Shown: piece after piece, positions 36,555 to 49,689 of the stretch
Layout: each line of letters begins with the position of its first letter
Numbering within the stretch: the first letter of the stretch is position 1
DNA from: Lepeophtheirus salmonis
Lineage: Eukaryota; Arthropoda; Copepoda; Siphonostomatoida; Caligidae
Assembly: GCF_016086655.4 (NCBI RefSeq)
Contig: NC_052131.2
Location: 35,775,705-35,839,704 of the forward strand
Direction: 5' to 3'
Length of the DNA stretch: 64,000 bases
The notes under the pieces: generated by a model
Told to the model about the DNA's origin: nothing
What the model saw: only the letters and a program-made list of their open reading frames with translations
Databases searched by the model: none
Program-made: the position numbers and the translations under genes

Positions 36555-36715
36555 GAGTAGGTTCATAAGCCAACGCCAAATCATTGTAATTGGCAATGTA
36601 AACCCTTATTGAAGAATCGAATTTAAATTTTTTCTGTTGTTCTTTTTCAGGCTGTGCAATATACCAGCTGGTCACGTACTGAGCTCATAACCCAACGTCA
36701 ATTCACTGTTTTTTG
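36555..36715. repeat. Short direct repeat
   Basis: TTCATAAGCCAACGCCAAAT, then CATTGT, at about 36572 recurs as CTCATAACCCAACGTCAATT, then CACTGT, at about 36685 in the same orientation. It is probably part of an old mobile element. Confidence 0.5.
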
Positions 36716-36719
36716 ATAC

Positions 36720-37900
36720 GACCTCTAGAGTATAGCTAAAATATTGATTTATATAATCCATTTGACTTCCTACTGGGCTTGCAAAGGTGTTCAGTACCCA
36801 GAATGGGGGGCTCAGGCTTAGAAACGTTTAAGACCCATAATTATAAATTCCAAAATAGCATTTGTTGAAGTTTAAAAGTAAAACATTCAAAATCCATTAT
36901 ATTTTAGTCCCTTTTGAATAATTCATGAATCTGTAAGATAAAATATTTATTTTTTTACAGATATTCTCATTCTTTGGGGAAAGTGTTCTTTTTTCTTTGT
37001 ATTCGTAGTCGTAATAGGCGAATATTTACGTAATTAATTCATTGAAGGCCCAGATCTTATCTAATATTGCTATTATGTCCACATAAAATCTTGTTCTTCT
37101 CAATAGAGAATATTTGGAAATGGGTCTGCATTAGGTACCTTTTATTTAAGTAAATAGGCACTAAATACCTCGTTAACGTTCTATTCTTTCTTTCTTTTTG
37201 TAAGGGAGAATTATCCGAGGAAAAAATCACGAATATAACAATAATTAATTTGAAGGAAATTTTTCTATACGTATTTTTTTCAAATTAGACACCTCATGGA
37301 TTCGAACTTGAAGATGGTGAATTAGGAAAGTCAATTTGTTAATTTGTATGTAATTGTTTTTGCATAACCTACATGTGAATTCATAATTAGAAATTAAATG
37401 AATATTCATTACAAAGTTTCGCCAATCACTGGACACAGGCACAAATATTTTTATCGTTCGTACGCTTTTTTGTAAAATCATTACGTCTTAAAAGAAAGTG
37501 TACTCAATTTTTAATGATTCTAGAAAAAGTATTTAGGTAAAAAATTAGGTGATATTAGGTATGTTCAAAAAGATAATTTTTTGAAATTATCATATTTGAT
37601 GTTGAAAAGATTATTAATATTAGTTTTTGTAGAAACTAATAAAATTTATATGAAATATAAGACCGTGTAGTTAGAATATTATCAAATAGGATCAACAATT
37701 CTAATTTAAATTTTTATTAGATCTTTACTTGTTGCTGTACCCACTTCTTATCAAGTTCATTCTAATGCTCACCTTTTTGGCTTACAATTTAGTATTAAAA
37801 AAACACCTGAACCCTCCGGTTGTAGTGGAGCAGTATGACGGTCATAAATAACCTCCAAAATTACGCATACCCTCAAGGTATAATACCAAAAAAAGATGAA
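36720..37900. other. No gene recognised
   Basis: AT-rich sequence with no recognisable coding or RNA feature. Confidence 0.55.
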
Positions 37901-37929
37901 TCCTTTGAGTTGTATGAATAACGAAGATT

Positions 37930-38660
37930 CTTGATACTCAATGAAGCAGTGGTGGTGGCTAATGACCCACCTTTTCGACCAACGGATCACTTTCACACCC
38001 CATGGGCTTGATTGTATTAAAGTATATTGAAAGGGGTCCTTGATGCTAAAGGAAGCGGTGTTGGTAGGTAATGATCCACTTCCTGAACCAACGGTTCTTT
38101 TGCACAATTCGTGGGTGGGGTGTATTATAGGATATAGAAAGTGGCCCTTCATACTTAGGGAAGCAGTGGCAGTGAGTAATAATCCACCTTTTAGAATAAT
38201 GGTTCTCTTGCACAACCTGTGGGTAGGGGTGTATCATAGAATATAAGGAGGGGTATTTGATACTCAGAATAGGAGTGGTGATAGTTTTTAATCCCTCTTG
38301 TCGACAAGCAGTTCGCTTGCGTAACCTGTACGTGGGGTGTATTATAGGATATCGAAAGGAGTCATTGATCCTCAGGGAGGCGGTGGATATTGATACTCCT
38401 TTTTTGACCAGTTCTTTACTTCCACAACCCGTGGGTTGAGGTGTTACATAGTATATTAAAAGGGGTCCTTGATACTCAGGATCGCAGTGGCGATATATTT
38501 TGATCCCCCTTGTGTAAAAGCGGTTCACTTGCGTAACCCTAACCCTTCGGTCGGGGTACATTATAATATATTAGAAAGGGTCTTTAATACTCAGGATAGT
38601 GGTGGGACAGGTTTTGATCCCCCTTAGGGACCATCCGTTCACCTGCACAGCCTGTTAGCC
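37930..38660. repeat. Degenerate minisatellite, about 109 bp unit, seven copies
   Basis: The landmark ACTCAGGAnnGCAGTGG-type sequence occurs at about 37935, 38045, 38153, 38262, 38371, 38475 and 38592. Each unit also holds GTGTATTATAGNATAT, GAAAGGGGTCCTTGATACTC and CGGTTCNCTTGCNNAACC. Copies are strongly diverged. Long open frames on the minus strand (up to 171 codons) arise because the repeat is less AT-rich than its surroundings. I do not regard them as genes. Confidence 0.88.
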
Positions 38661-38924
38661 GAGCTATATTTTGCAAAATAAAATTGAGTCTCTTGTGACA
38701 ATTTCTTATCTTATAATAGTTTGATTGTGTGAATACAATATAGATTTCAATGTAAATAAACTAGAGTATCAAATTGCTTGCCATGAAATTCTATCATAGT
38801 CAAAGCCTTAATTATCGAATTACTTGCAATCAATTGCTTAATAATCAAATTACCCACAATCATTTAACCTGACAATGTAAATGGAGTTAAAGTGATCCAC
38901 TACCAATCTATTGGAAGTTTTATA

Positions 38925-38995
38925 GATTGCCCGGGCATTTTGCACATTGCTCGCTCTGACGGGCATTTTGCAGATTACCTGCTCTAACTTCCATT
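38925..38995. repeat. Small tandem duplication with GGGCATTTTGCA motif
   Basis: GGGCATTTTGCACATTGCTC is followed about 29 bases later by GGGCATTTTGCAGATTACCT. This is a local duplication. Confidence 0.6.
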
Positions 38996-39124
38996 TTTCA
39001 CACACACAGACACTTATTAATAAATTAAATTGTCAACTCTTAAAAAAGTTTTGTTTTTTGATTTGGTTGTTAGACCACGCGGGGCATGTTGCACGAACCA
39101 TCAGTATATTAATAGTATTGACAT

Positions 39125-39735
39125 TTTTTGTCTTAGTAATCGTAAGTCATTACTTTTTGTCAGAGTTTCGTCAGTGTCATAATATTATCTTCGTCAAACA
39201 TCGTCATTGTTTCGTCGTAGTTATCTTTTATTTCGTTTTCGTCTCATCTTCGTCAGAGTTTCGTCTTCGTCAGCTTTGCTTTTGTCAGAATTTTGTCTTC
39301 GTCATGAAAAAAAAAAGTTTCGTTGACGAAATGATTTGGTCTTGTCAGGCTTGACGAAGTCAAGACTAATTAGTATATATGTATAATATATAGAAGTATT
39401 TTCTGAATAATTTTCCTTTTTTTTAAAAACTATTTTGACCTTTGTCAATGTGATTTCCTACTCCGTCCTTGCCAGAGCAACGTCGGGTAACCCTTTCCTA
39501 GTGTAGTATAAAAGATTTCCCGCTCCATCGTTATTATCATAGCAAGAGAATTAGAATTATCAAGATCTTTCTCGACAATAACGAACCATTCTTATTATAT
39601 TATATTTGTTAATATAATATAATAATTCTGTATTTGGAATTATTTCTTGAATACTTTTTCAATCATTTGACCATTGTCAGTGTGATATCCCGCTCCTCAG
39701 CCGAGTAACGCAGAGTAACCCATTGCTAGTATATT
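39125..39735. repeat. TTCGTC-rich repeat and dispersed repeat, copy 2, with an internal duplication
   Basis: Bases 39150-39360 are again TTTCGTCTTCGTCAGAG-like. Bases 39525-39614 match 36181-36270. In addition, the block 39443-39500 (TGTCAATGTGATTTCCTACT ... CCTTTCCTAG) is repeated, diverged, at 39675-39730 (TGTCAGTGTGATATCCCGCT ... CCCATTGCTAG). The order of parts is the reverse of that in copy 1. Confidence 0.7.
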
Positions 39736-40029
39736 TATATATGGGCCGTCAAATTTTTTATATGCAGAAATTTTGGCTTTCATATACAAATGCATAAATA
39801 CTCCTTTCTTATAATATTACAAAGTAATATTATCAAGCTTCTAACCATTAGGCCATTTGACGTTCCGTTGTTTTTTTGTTTAGCCATTATTTCTGTTACG
39901 TTCCAGATGCCGTTCGGCGATCCAATCATAAGGTAGTATCACAAACACTGTAGGAAGCAAATTGCGACTTCCACTTTGATAGTGTCAGGGAGGCCTCATT
40001 TGAGAATTAGGTTTTTTTAATACAATTAT

Positions 40030-40540
40030 ACAGAAAATATTAGAAAAGGAAAATGGGACCTTGGACAAGTCGAGAAACTCCAAAAAACTACTACAACCTC
40101 ACATACGCAGTCGATGAGATTCCGCCGGTCAACCAGACTAAGTTCTCACCTCTACAATGATGCTGAGAATCGTGGCATCAGACGAGACTAGGATGCCGCC
40201 GTATTGGTTTTCAAAAGGCCTGAAAATCGGAGCCAAGGAGTACCTGGACGTTCTCGAGGAGGTGGTTTGCGTGGTTAATTCCAACTACCCCGAGGGAAAC
40301 TATGTGCTCCAGCAGGACTCCGCACCGGGGCACAAGGTCAGGACCACACAACAATGGCTCGAGGAGATTTTTTTTAGATTTCTGGATAGACGATTTGTGG
40401 CGGCCTTCCTCTCCCGATATGAATCCTATCGCCATGGATATCTACCTCCCCTCCCCTGTGCCACTCCCACAAAATTGGTCTCGCAAACGTTCGTCTTTGC
40501 TTGATCAGCCCTTCAAATATTATTTAAACAAGGACTAAAA
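40030..40540 (+). pseudogene. Tc1/mariner-superfamily transposase fragment
   Basis: The plus strand reads VASDETRMPPYWFSKGLKIG, then VNSNYPEGNYVLQQDSAPGH with a catalytic Asp, then TTQQWLEE. A frame change at the T8 run near 40367-40374 moves the sequence to DFWIDDLWRPSSPDMNP, which contains the last catalytic Asp. The usual DFxxW block is altered and the frame ends early. The N-terminal DNA-binding half is missing or unrecognisable upstream. It is somewhat GC-richer than the surroundings, so it is probably a recent but already dead insertion. Confidence 0.8.
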
Positions 40541-40804
40541 TCACATATAAACTTTGATTTATTGAATTTTGTGTAATTACTATTGGAAAATAACTCTAAA
40601 ATCTCATTTTTAGTGTTCATTGAACGCATGTTCCATGGAACGCCGTTCAATATGGTGTTCTGTTCACAAGCCTGAATATTAGGGTACAAAATTGAACAAA
40701 ATATTATGTAGGACTATAATATTATGAAATATACTCGTGTATATGTAATTCATTTTAAAAATTGGGGATAAATAATATGACAATACTAGTCTGGGAGGAC
40801 TTAA

Positions 40805-40935
40805 GAGATCAAAAGCAGTTGGTATGATTGACTGATTTGGTTAACTACCAAATGATTTCAGCCCTTTTTTCTTTTTCTGTCTGGAAGATAGGTAGCGATT
40901 TACAATAAGGTTAACGACGTTTTAAATGTACTTGG
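40805..40935 (+). repeat. Dispersed repeat family A, copy 1
   Basis: GGTTAACTACCAAATGATTT, a CTTTTTCTGT stretch, then TTTACAATAAGGTTAACGAC. The same order of motifs recurs at 46850, 47185 and 48065, and inverted near 55395-55490. Confidence 0.55.
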
Positions 40936-40939
40936 CCCC

Positions 40940-43900
40940 ATGTATGCAATAAGCTTGCTCTCTACAACTATAATGATAAATCCCTTGACCTTCCATCTTT
41001 ATATCAGGTTATATGATTATTTAAATTTTTTTTTAAATGAAATATTATAACATATTGAAATTGAATTTTATTTGTTTATACGGCCCTTTGGAATAACATG
41101 TAATATAATAATGAAAAAAACATGGGATCATAAAATATCATTTTTAACCTTTAGTATATTGTTATGATAATAATTATTATCCCTAAGTTGGTATTTTAAT
41201 ATTGTCTTGGTATTCAAGTACTTGAATACATATTAGTACATTTCGTATTGGTGGTCAAATTAACGATAGCATGGAATAAAATCCTAATTGGACTCTCTTT
41301 TACATTCATATTTAACTTATTTGTTAAATAAATGTTTATTAATGATTAATTAACATTTTATATGTATGTTTATTTTATTGAAAAATTGCTCAAGGGTATT
41401 ATTCCTTGTTTTGTTAAGGAGTTCATGTCATTTTATGTATAAATTGCCTTGGACAACTTTTTCACAGATAAGGATGGGATTTTTGTAGAGTAGAGGGAAA
41501 AGGTGGGAGCTAGACTAACACATGTACACGTTTACAATTTATTACCAGTAAGCACACATATTATAATTTTCAAACCTCAACAACTCTTCCTGTCAAAATG
41601 TAGAATTTTTGTGATTTAATATGTTTCTTATTTGTAGTAGTCAAAATGCCATCATAAATTAAATTTTGGAAGCGCAAAATTACTAACATGATATTTTCTT
41701 TCCCCCAAACAACAAGACATTTTAATTCATAGAACTTCTATATTTTGACTGGGAGAGTTTTTGAGGTGGAAGATTATAATATACAAAGATCTTAGAAAGA
41801 AAATATGTCTACTTGCATTATAGATGTGGACACATGCTTTTAAAGTACTACTGAATTAAGACCATTGTAAAAATCAGCTTCCTGTTATACCATTTTTGAA
41901 GAAGATATGAACTACTGTTATAAAGAGGAGAACCTTCTAGATACATTTAAAATATTATCCGTGCAGACAAAATATTATAGTTGTATTTTAATACATTATA
42001 TACAAAGGTGAAAATACAGTGTGGAATGGGCAAGAAGAAACCGAAAATCAACATGGTACCCTAACAATTTGAAGAATGTTTTATAGGAGATAAATAATCT
42101 TAAGCATTACACTCCGTCATTTATAGGCACACACGACCGTTCAAACAGGTTTTGAATATAATTGAATCTATTTAGGAAAGGAGGTTCACTTCTCAGGAAT
42201 AAAATAATAATAATGACAACTGCTAAGGAAAAGAAAATTCCTTCTTTATACTACCAATTACAAATTAACAGGCCAGCTAAAAAACATACCAGATTTACAT
42301 GTATGATTTTATACTAGTGGTAGTATTCGGGATCCCTGCTGGAGTTGTTAGGCGTCGAATAACATCCACATTGCGCTTTAATAATATTGAAAATAACTCC
42401 TCAATAAATCCTGGTTTTTACTCATAAATAGCTACTCACTCAATATATAGACGTTCTTTCCTAAATAATCATTAATGAAAAATAATAATAATAGCTTGAG
42501 AAAAAGCTAATAATTTAACTTGATAAGCCATAGAGTACTTTAGCTCGTTGTTAAACCTCATCTAAAGTCACACTCATATTTTTAAATAAAGTACTTCCCA
42601 CATTTTTTTCTTTTTTAATATGAGTTGAGCCCGCGAAATTTCATCCCTTTTATAGAGTGCTCCGTCTATATTATACTCCATTTTTTTTCTTAATACTGTA
42701 TTGGATATAATATACATTATACAGTGTACACTGGGACTTATTTTCGTACATAAATAAATTATTTTTTTACACACTAGATGGATCTTAAGTTGAAATTATG
42801 ATACTTTTTAAAGACTTTTTCACGGCATTTAGCAAGATTTTTTGCAGATGAACAGATGTTTCACTCAACTCAGTCAAATTGTATCAATTCACTGAAAACC
42901 CCAATTTCCCTAATGGAACATCCTTCTAGATTGAAGTATGTAAAAGTATTATAAATACCGAGGATTGCAACTTTGCTTTAATAATATAAAAGATATTTCG
43001 ATAAATGTTATATAACTATGCATTTTTGTTCAATACACTAAAGGTAAGCGGGAATTTTCATTCACAGGGAGATGTTATCAATGATTACGATGATTCAATA
43101 ATGAATGAACAAAAAATATAAAAGAGAATATGCAACAACCGTCTTTTTCCTTTTTTTAAATTTAAACTGCATTTTTAACAACAAAATTCCAATCTTGAAT
43201 AAAGGCTCTGAAACTAATCCATTTAAAAGTAGGTACAGTTTAGCCCAAAACCATTCGTAAGAAAACGTAATTAGCTGTTTATGTTGGAACTAAAAACTCA
43301 TTTAGAATAAACCTAGTCAATCAAAAACTGTATAAAATTATAATCATAAGTATTCATACACAAGGTGCAAAATGACTTAATACTCTGTCACATGGCCTTT
43401 GAATTGAGTGGCGTAAGTTAGGAAACTGCAAAGCTCAGTACAAACGTAACTGAAGCTCTTTTTAAAATTTATATTGCTATAATACTACGAGAAAGATCTT
43501 CTCCTGAGCTCATGTTAGATGTAAACAAGCAAAGAGGTCAAAATTCTCATTTTCCCATGAAGGAAGTGAGACTAGATGGAGTTGAGCACTTCATGAATTG
43601 GAAGGAGAAGAGACAAAATTTCAAGTAGCACGTAGCTTTAATAAAGATCACACACACCTGTTTCTTACATTTCATACGAAATATATAAAAATATATTCTG
43701 ATATTTATGAACAAGGTCTTTTCTTTCCTTGCATGCATAATATTTTCATTTTATGTTTCGATATTACGGTTTATGTCAATTGATATTTTTTTGTGTTATA
43801 TTTAGTACCAAATATGTCATTTGGTACACATTTGCAACATCCTTTATTTTTGTTCAATTATTATGTAATGTTTTTCCAAAAATCATTTTTTCTACTTTAT

Positions 43901-46840
43901 TCACACGATAAAATTTTTTTCGGATATAAAAAAATAAAGCATTTAAGGCTTAAGACGATCTGGAATCGGAATAGAAAGATGAGAACGATGGTCTTCATCT
44001 CTTTGGCCTGTGACTTCAAGTAAACCCTCCTACGCCTCTCGTAGTTTTAGTTCGTTGCCAAATTTGTAGAAAGAAAACGTTTTCTGTCAATTTTTCTTTT
44101 GTTGTAGCAATTTTCTGCATTCAAAATTTATTTTGCCTCCCTTCAAAAAATCCCTTGTCAAATTGCTACAAAAGCAATTCTTCAAATTTGTCGTTAAAAA
44201 AACTATAACTAACTCATTTAAGAGGGAAAAAAATCGAAAAAAAAACAACTTTATCCTCCATAGTTTTGTCTGGTCTATCAAATGTAACTTTTAAATTGTT
44301 CACAAAAACTTTTTTGCCAAATTCGACTTCACTAAACAAATAAGAAGTTCTTTGTCACTTCTAAAATTGGGCCTGAACACTTCCTCACCTGAGGTTATGG
44401 CCCTGATTCATAAATAACAATAATAAATATAATTAAGCTCCATTGTGGGAATAACATCGTAATTAACTACAAATTTTATTGAGCTGTAAATTTGTGGTTT
44501 TATTCAGTTTTTGCACTAATTATAATGCGCGATCCTTATGGCATCATTTCCTATACTTATTATTATTATTTTTTAAATAAAAAGGAAGGATTTTATTTTT
44601 GTCAAATTAGAATTTGATTAAAGTATATCTTCAATCGAATATAAATTATAATAACGATGAGAATATTGATGGTCGTAATAAGGGCAGGGACTTACAACAA
44701 AACAACAGAGACCTAAATTAGAGTGGTTTGTCATTAAAAAATTTCGAATTTTGATTACGGCTAGTACGGAAAAGTTGACACGTAGTAAGAAATTAACTAA
44801 TCTTAAATTAGATTATTCGTCAATATCATCTTTAGGTCACATATCTTGGTACATGTTTGAAAAAAAGTTAAAAACTATTAATTGAGTCAATGAATTTACT
44901 AAATAGAAATTATTAGTTATTTTGCATAAGATCATAGACGTTTTATTAATCTATAAAAAGTATCAATAAAGCTTTATTTTTAAAATATTGTTAACTAAAA
45001 ATAAGGTACTTCTAGAATATCCTTACATTTAGTTTAAACGGATCCGTTGTCGGGATAAGAATCCCTAATTTTTGCGTAACGATTGAGCGTATATCACTTA
45101 GATACAAGTTTATTTTGTAAATTAAAATTAAGTCATATATTTTTAAGTGAGGGTATTATAATGGATTTAAATAGATAACGTTAATCAAGGGATTTTGTAA
45201 GGGGGGGCAGTAGCCTCCCTCCAAAATGGAGAAATTACACCCTTGGTAATTGATGATATACCCATGGAAAATTACCTTGTTACAAAATATGAAAAAATGA
45301 CAAATTATAATAAAGACTAATATAATTTAGTAAATTAAGCTTTTCAAATTAAAAGATTTAGTTTTTTTTAGCTTGAAAAACACATAACTCATGAGCTGAA
45401 AAGTTCCTGGTTTCAAAATAGATGGTACTATTTTTTTTATTTTAAATTCAACTCATTTTCAAAAGACAGCTGTTAAATTTTCATAACAATCTGTTCTTTA
45501 GTTTGTGAGTTATTCTCCTAAGTGTGACGTTAATTTAGCTATTTCCATAACAATGGAACAAAAAAATTTCGTATTTAATTTTACAGTGCTTTTTGATGGG
45601 AAAAAATACCTTTCTAGCTAAGTAATGGCTTGATAAGAGTTTTATGGACTCCGCTCTATAAAGCAAATTTTATAAAATATTTAAATAATAATCATTTTAA
45701 AAAAACCAATTTTGAAGGAAAAAAAATGTGTTTTCATAGTCAACCCGAGACTTTTCAGGCCCACTTTTTCAACTTTTATTTTCAGAAAATAAAAAAATGT
45801 ATTTTACTTCCAATGTAAATATTTTATATTAACTACCCTAATAAAATCATTTTTACCAAACAATAAACACCTATAAACAAAAATGTATCCACAAAGTCCG
45901 ATATCTTGCAGCAGTTCAAAGTGATGGTTATTCCTAAAATGACCACAATTTATTCGATTCACAATTAAATTACACACCTCCAAAAAAGTAGAACCATAAC
46001 TTCTGTCCCTAACTTTATACCTCTCTTCAAAATACTCAAAATTTGTGACTGGATATGACCGCTTAGTGGAGTGACACGCTTACAACAGGTGGTTGTTAGA
46101 GTAGACTTGGTGGTATATTTTGATCTTTCCTTTCTGAATAAGTAAAAAAATGGGAGTTATATGTAGATCATCCAAATTTCAGGACGTTATTTTATCTTTT
46201 CTGAAAAGCTGAAGTAAATAAAAACTATTAGTCTTGATTATAATTTTTGCCTTACCTAACTGCTATTGAAATTCGAAATAAGTTGACTAACAAACCACCC
46301 TAATTTACATATAAGAGAAAAACGAAGGAGGGTTCAAAAAGGTTTTTGTGTATGTAGTTATAGATTAACAAAATCAGTGTAGCGAAACCAAATGTGAGGG
46401 AAGTTTGATATGATGACTGTGTGTGTCTCATTATGATTATATTCTTGTTCTTTTTTTTATTATTTTCGACATATGAAAAAGTTATTTATCATATTTTTGA
46501 TTTCAGTTGTTGCTCCTGCCTTGATCAACATGCAGGAACTGCCCATCTCAGTCATTATGACGTGACATATTGTTTTATGTGATTTGTTTTCATATCCAAA
46601 ATAGTGCAAACCTTTTTGTTCTCTACTCACGACGCAAAACCAAAGGTATGTGAGTACATTGCAAAGCTAATCATTATAAATTAATTCACAATTAGTTCGA
46701 ACCAGTGCTGTAACTACAAGGGAAGCATTAGGGTATTCTACTCGCCCAAAAAAAAACGTTTGTACATAGCTATCGCTAGCTCATTAACTTTGTATTTTAT
46801 TGTCAGCTGCTGATATTTCTGCTTCTCTTCTCCTAATCAT
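40940..46840. other. No gene recognised over 5.9 kb
   Basis: AT-rich non-coding DNA with scattered short open frames of 60-80 codons, none with a motif I know. A GGGGGGGCAGTAGCCTCCC patch at about 45200 resembles ends of old mobile elements. An FCC-type low-complexity protein reading at 43793-44023 is not credible. Confidence 0.55.
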
Positions 46841-46849
46841 TGTAGAACT

Positions 46850-47011
46850 ACACGTTGATTGGTTGAATTCGAATTAAATCTTGTAAAATTGTGATCAAAT
46901 CAAAACAATTATTGAATAATAAGCCCATAGTTTGAATGAATTGTCTAATTACCTACTACTGTTTATTTTCGAATAAAAAGTTTAGTGATACGATAAAGGT
47001 AACAATGCATC
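46850..47011 (+). repeat. Dispersed repeat family A, copy 2
   Basis: CGTTGATTGGTTGAATT, CAATTATTGAATAATAA, CTAATTACCTACTACTG and GATACGATAAAGGTAAC in order. This is the longest copy and shares its left end with the inverted copy at 55395-55490. Confidence 0.65.
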
Positions 47012-47184
47012 CAATAACAAAATGCTGTCAGCTACGATGCCTAAAATTTTGGTTTTCGATCCACTCTAATATACATACGTAAGGGATTTTACTGCAAATT
47101 GGTATTCATTATGAAACCTTAGCAGAGTATAATTTCCCTTATGTCACCATTTTTCTTAATGCTAAGTTATGACTACCTGCCGCT

Positions 47185-47340
47185 TAATGTTAGCTCTTGT
47201 TTGGCTTTTGTAAACAATTATCAACAACGATTATTGAATAATAATTCCATTGTTGCCTAACTACGAACTGATTTTCGATGGCTCTTTTTTCTGTTTCTTT
47301 TATTAGGAAAGGTTGTGTAATACAAATAAGGTAACTAGGT
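47185..47340 (+). repeat. Dispersed repeat family A, copy 3
   Basis: TTAGCTCTTG, GATTATTGAATAATAATTCC, CCTAACTACGAACTGATTTT, CTGTTTCTTTTATTAGGAAA, then ATACAAATAAGGTAACTA. It has the same motif order as copies 1, 2 and 4. Confidence 0.65.
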
Positions 47341-47394
47341 GTATCTAACTGAAATAGAAATTTTTGATTTTGACTAAAAAATTTTATACCTGAA

Positions 47395-47708
47395 AGTTTT
47401 TATCAAAAAATTAAATTTTCTGTGAAAAGCTATGAATTTTTGAAGTTTTTTTTCTAAAAATGTAATTTTTTTTAAACAGCTGTAGATTTTTGATTTTTTT
47501 TTTCCCCAAAAATTTAATTTCTTGAGAATAGCTAAATATTTTGAATTTTTTTTTCCAAAAAATTTAACATTTTAAAGTTTATAAAAAAAAAAAAAATTTT
47601 TGTGTGGATAGATGTGCATTTTTGAATTTTTTTTTTTTTATAAATTAATTTTAGAAAATTTTCCAAATTACCAAGCCCTCCCATAATATAATCCTGTGGA
47701 CGCCCCTG
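47395..47708 (+). repeat. Dispersed repeat family B, copy 1 (hAT-like end GACGCCCCTG)
   Basis: A low-complexity internal minisatellite, period about 45-50 bases, repeats the pattern TGTGAATAGCT, TTTTTGAA, poly-T, CCAAAAAATTTAA. The block ends with CCAAGCCCTCCC and GTGGACGCCCCTG at 47708. The same terminal text appears inverted at 49690. Confidence 0.65.
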
Positions 47709-48064
47709 ATTAGTTTACTGAAGTTACCGAGAAATTTTTTTGTACATTCTAAATTATTCTTCTACTTAACGATCGTGTATTTTTAAATCTTCCCTCCAGA
47801 ATATTGAGGGCTGTAATAATAGCATAAATACATTGGTGCCTCCTGGACTTGATGGGGCCCTTCCTTCGTCTGGTTCGAACTTCTAGATCCCGCACAACCT
47901 TTTATGTCATTTAGTATTTATTTGTTTATTTATACCGAGATTAGATATAAACAGGAACATAAAAATGGTCACTGTATTTTGATGTGAGCTGTCGATTATT
48001 CCATGCCTTTCTTTTACCTTTAATATGAGTGTTCTGAAGGTAGATTCTTTGAATTTTGAATTAG

Positions 48065-48225
48065 CTCTTGCTAAGCTATGAACAATTCCCAACAATTATT
48101 ACACAATAATTTCTTAATCGTTTAAAATTGGCTAACTACCAAGTGATTTTGTACAATGTTTTCTGTTTCTTTTAAGATGGAAAGGCTATAAGATATAATA
48201 AAAGTAATTATGTGCCATAAGTGGG
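48065..48225 (+). repeat. Dispersed repeat family A, copy 4
   Basis: TTAGCTCTTGCTAAGC, GAACAATTCCCAACAATTAT, GGCTAACTACCAAGTGATTT, TTTTCTGTTTCTTTTAAGAT, then ATATAATAAAAGTAATTATG. Confidence 0.65.
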
Positions 48226-48229
48226 ATTG

Positions 48230-49685
48230 TGAATTATGTTGAGGTGAGTGAGGATGCCCACAATTGCTATCTGCTTCATTATATGAGCTACTTGTCATTA
48301 TCAATAAATAATACTCAACTTTTCAAAGGTTGCAACCAACCCTAGCTATAAGGAAGAGTTGTTGTTGTTTAAAGAACAATGACTATTTACGCTACAACAA
48401 TATTCCATTTAGTCTACATTCGATAGGTCCTAGTTCCACTGTAATACACTGATTATTTTCAAGACCTTTTTTTTAATATAATTCACCATTTCCATACTTT
48501 CATTCATGCAAAAATAAACAAAATTTTAGCCTATAGCACTGACACACCCTTTTTGTCTACAAAAGTACCAATTAATGGAACAGTTTATCATATTGAGCCA
48601 TATAGTTATTTGACATAGATATATGTGTTAACATTCCGTAATTCTAGCAGGATAAATGTTGGATTGGTGCTAGAAATGTTTGCTTTATCAGTTTTTTTCA
48701 CACACACCGTCAGTCTTTATTTTATCGGTTCAATCTTATCTACCATTCAACGGTTCTAAGGAACATTGCTCAGTCCTACGGTTCTAGCTATATCTCGATT
48801 TTTTTCACTTCTAGCGGGAATTGAATAATATATATAAAAAAAGAAAATGATAGCTTATGATGTTGGAGTATTATATTACTATAAAGACCAGTCGTAAGAC
48901 TCACAATTTTAAAAAAATAGTCTTTTTACAAAAGGCTCTAAAGGCCAACCCTATGTTGGATGAAGGTTTTAATCGTCATTTACTAGTTTTACAGCTTACA
49001 TAAAAATATTAAATGTGGGTTTTAAGGTAGTGGGCACTTGTAAATATGAATTTAGTTGAATAGTTTTATGTATATATAGACTATAGAGCATTTGCATTGA
49101 CGTCATAAATTCCCTCATAATTGTAGGAGACGCCATTTTTGGGCCTCAAAGTTTTGATACTTTTCAATAAATTTTGATTAAACTCCATAAAATGACTTTA
49201 TGAATAATAAAAAAGACAAAACACTTGCATTGAATACTACTTGATGTCTATTATTAACAATGATATTTGAATATAATCAAAGTAATATGTACAAAAAATG
49301 GCTACATTTGTACCATTTTTTATGATTTATTTTATCGATCATAGACGAGATAAAAGTGGGATAATTAGAGAAAAATATCGTATTTTTTACATTGTAATCG
49401 TTAGTCTTTATTTACAATATGGAAATGAGCAACGATGTAATACCATAGTTTTAATTCCTATCATGGTCAGATATTTAATTTAACTTGGCAATGATGAATA
49501 AAATTTTGATAGACAGTTAGGTTTAAGTCCTTTTATTTATTGTTCCCATTAATTTATACATCTAATAGTTCAATATTTTTCTTAATAAAATTAAAAAATG
49601 GTTTACATTGTTATAAAACTTGGGGTATTTAGGATTCCCAAAAAATGTCAACATCAGCATTACTGACGTCACGTAAAAATATTCT
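48230..49685. other. No gene recognised
   Basis: AT-rich non-coding sequence. The 61-codon frame at 49298-49483 has no motif. Confidence 0.5.
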
Positions 49686-49689
49686 ATAT

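Noticed and set aside
38530..38560. Telomere-like AACCCTAACCC
   Set aside because: A single occurrence inside a minisatellite unit, not a telomeric array.
38046..38561. 171-codon minus-strand open frame (and the 148-codon one at 37769-38215)
   Set aside because: Both lie over the 109 bp degenerate minisatellite; the repeat explains the frame and no protein motif is present.
43598..44281. Overlapping small frames on both strands
   Set aside because: AT-rich low-complexity readings with no motif.
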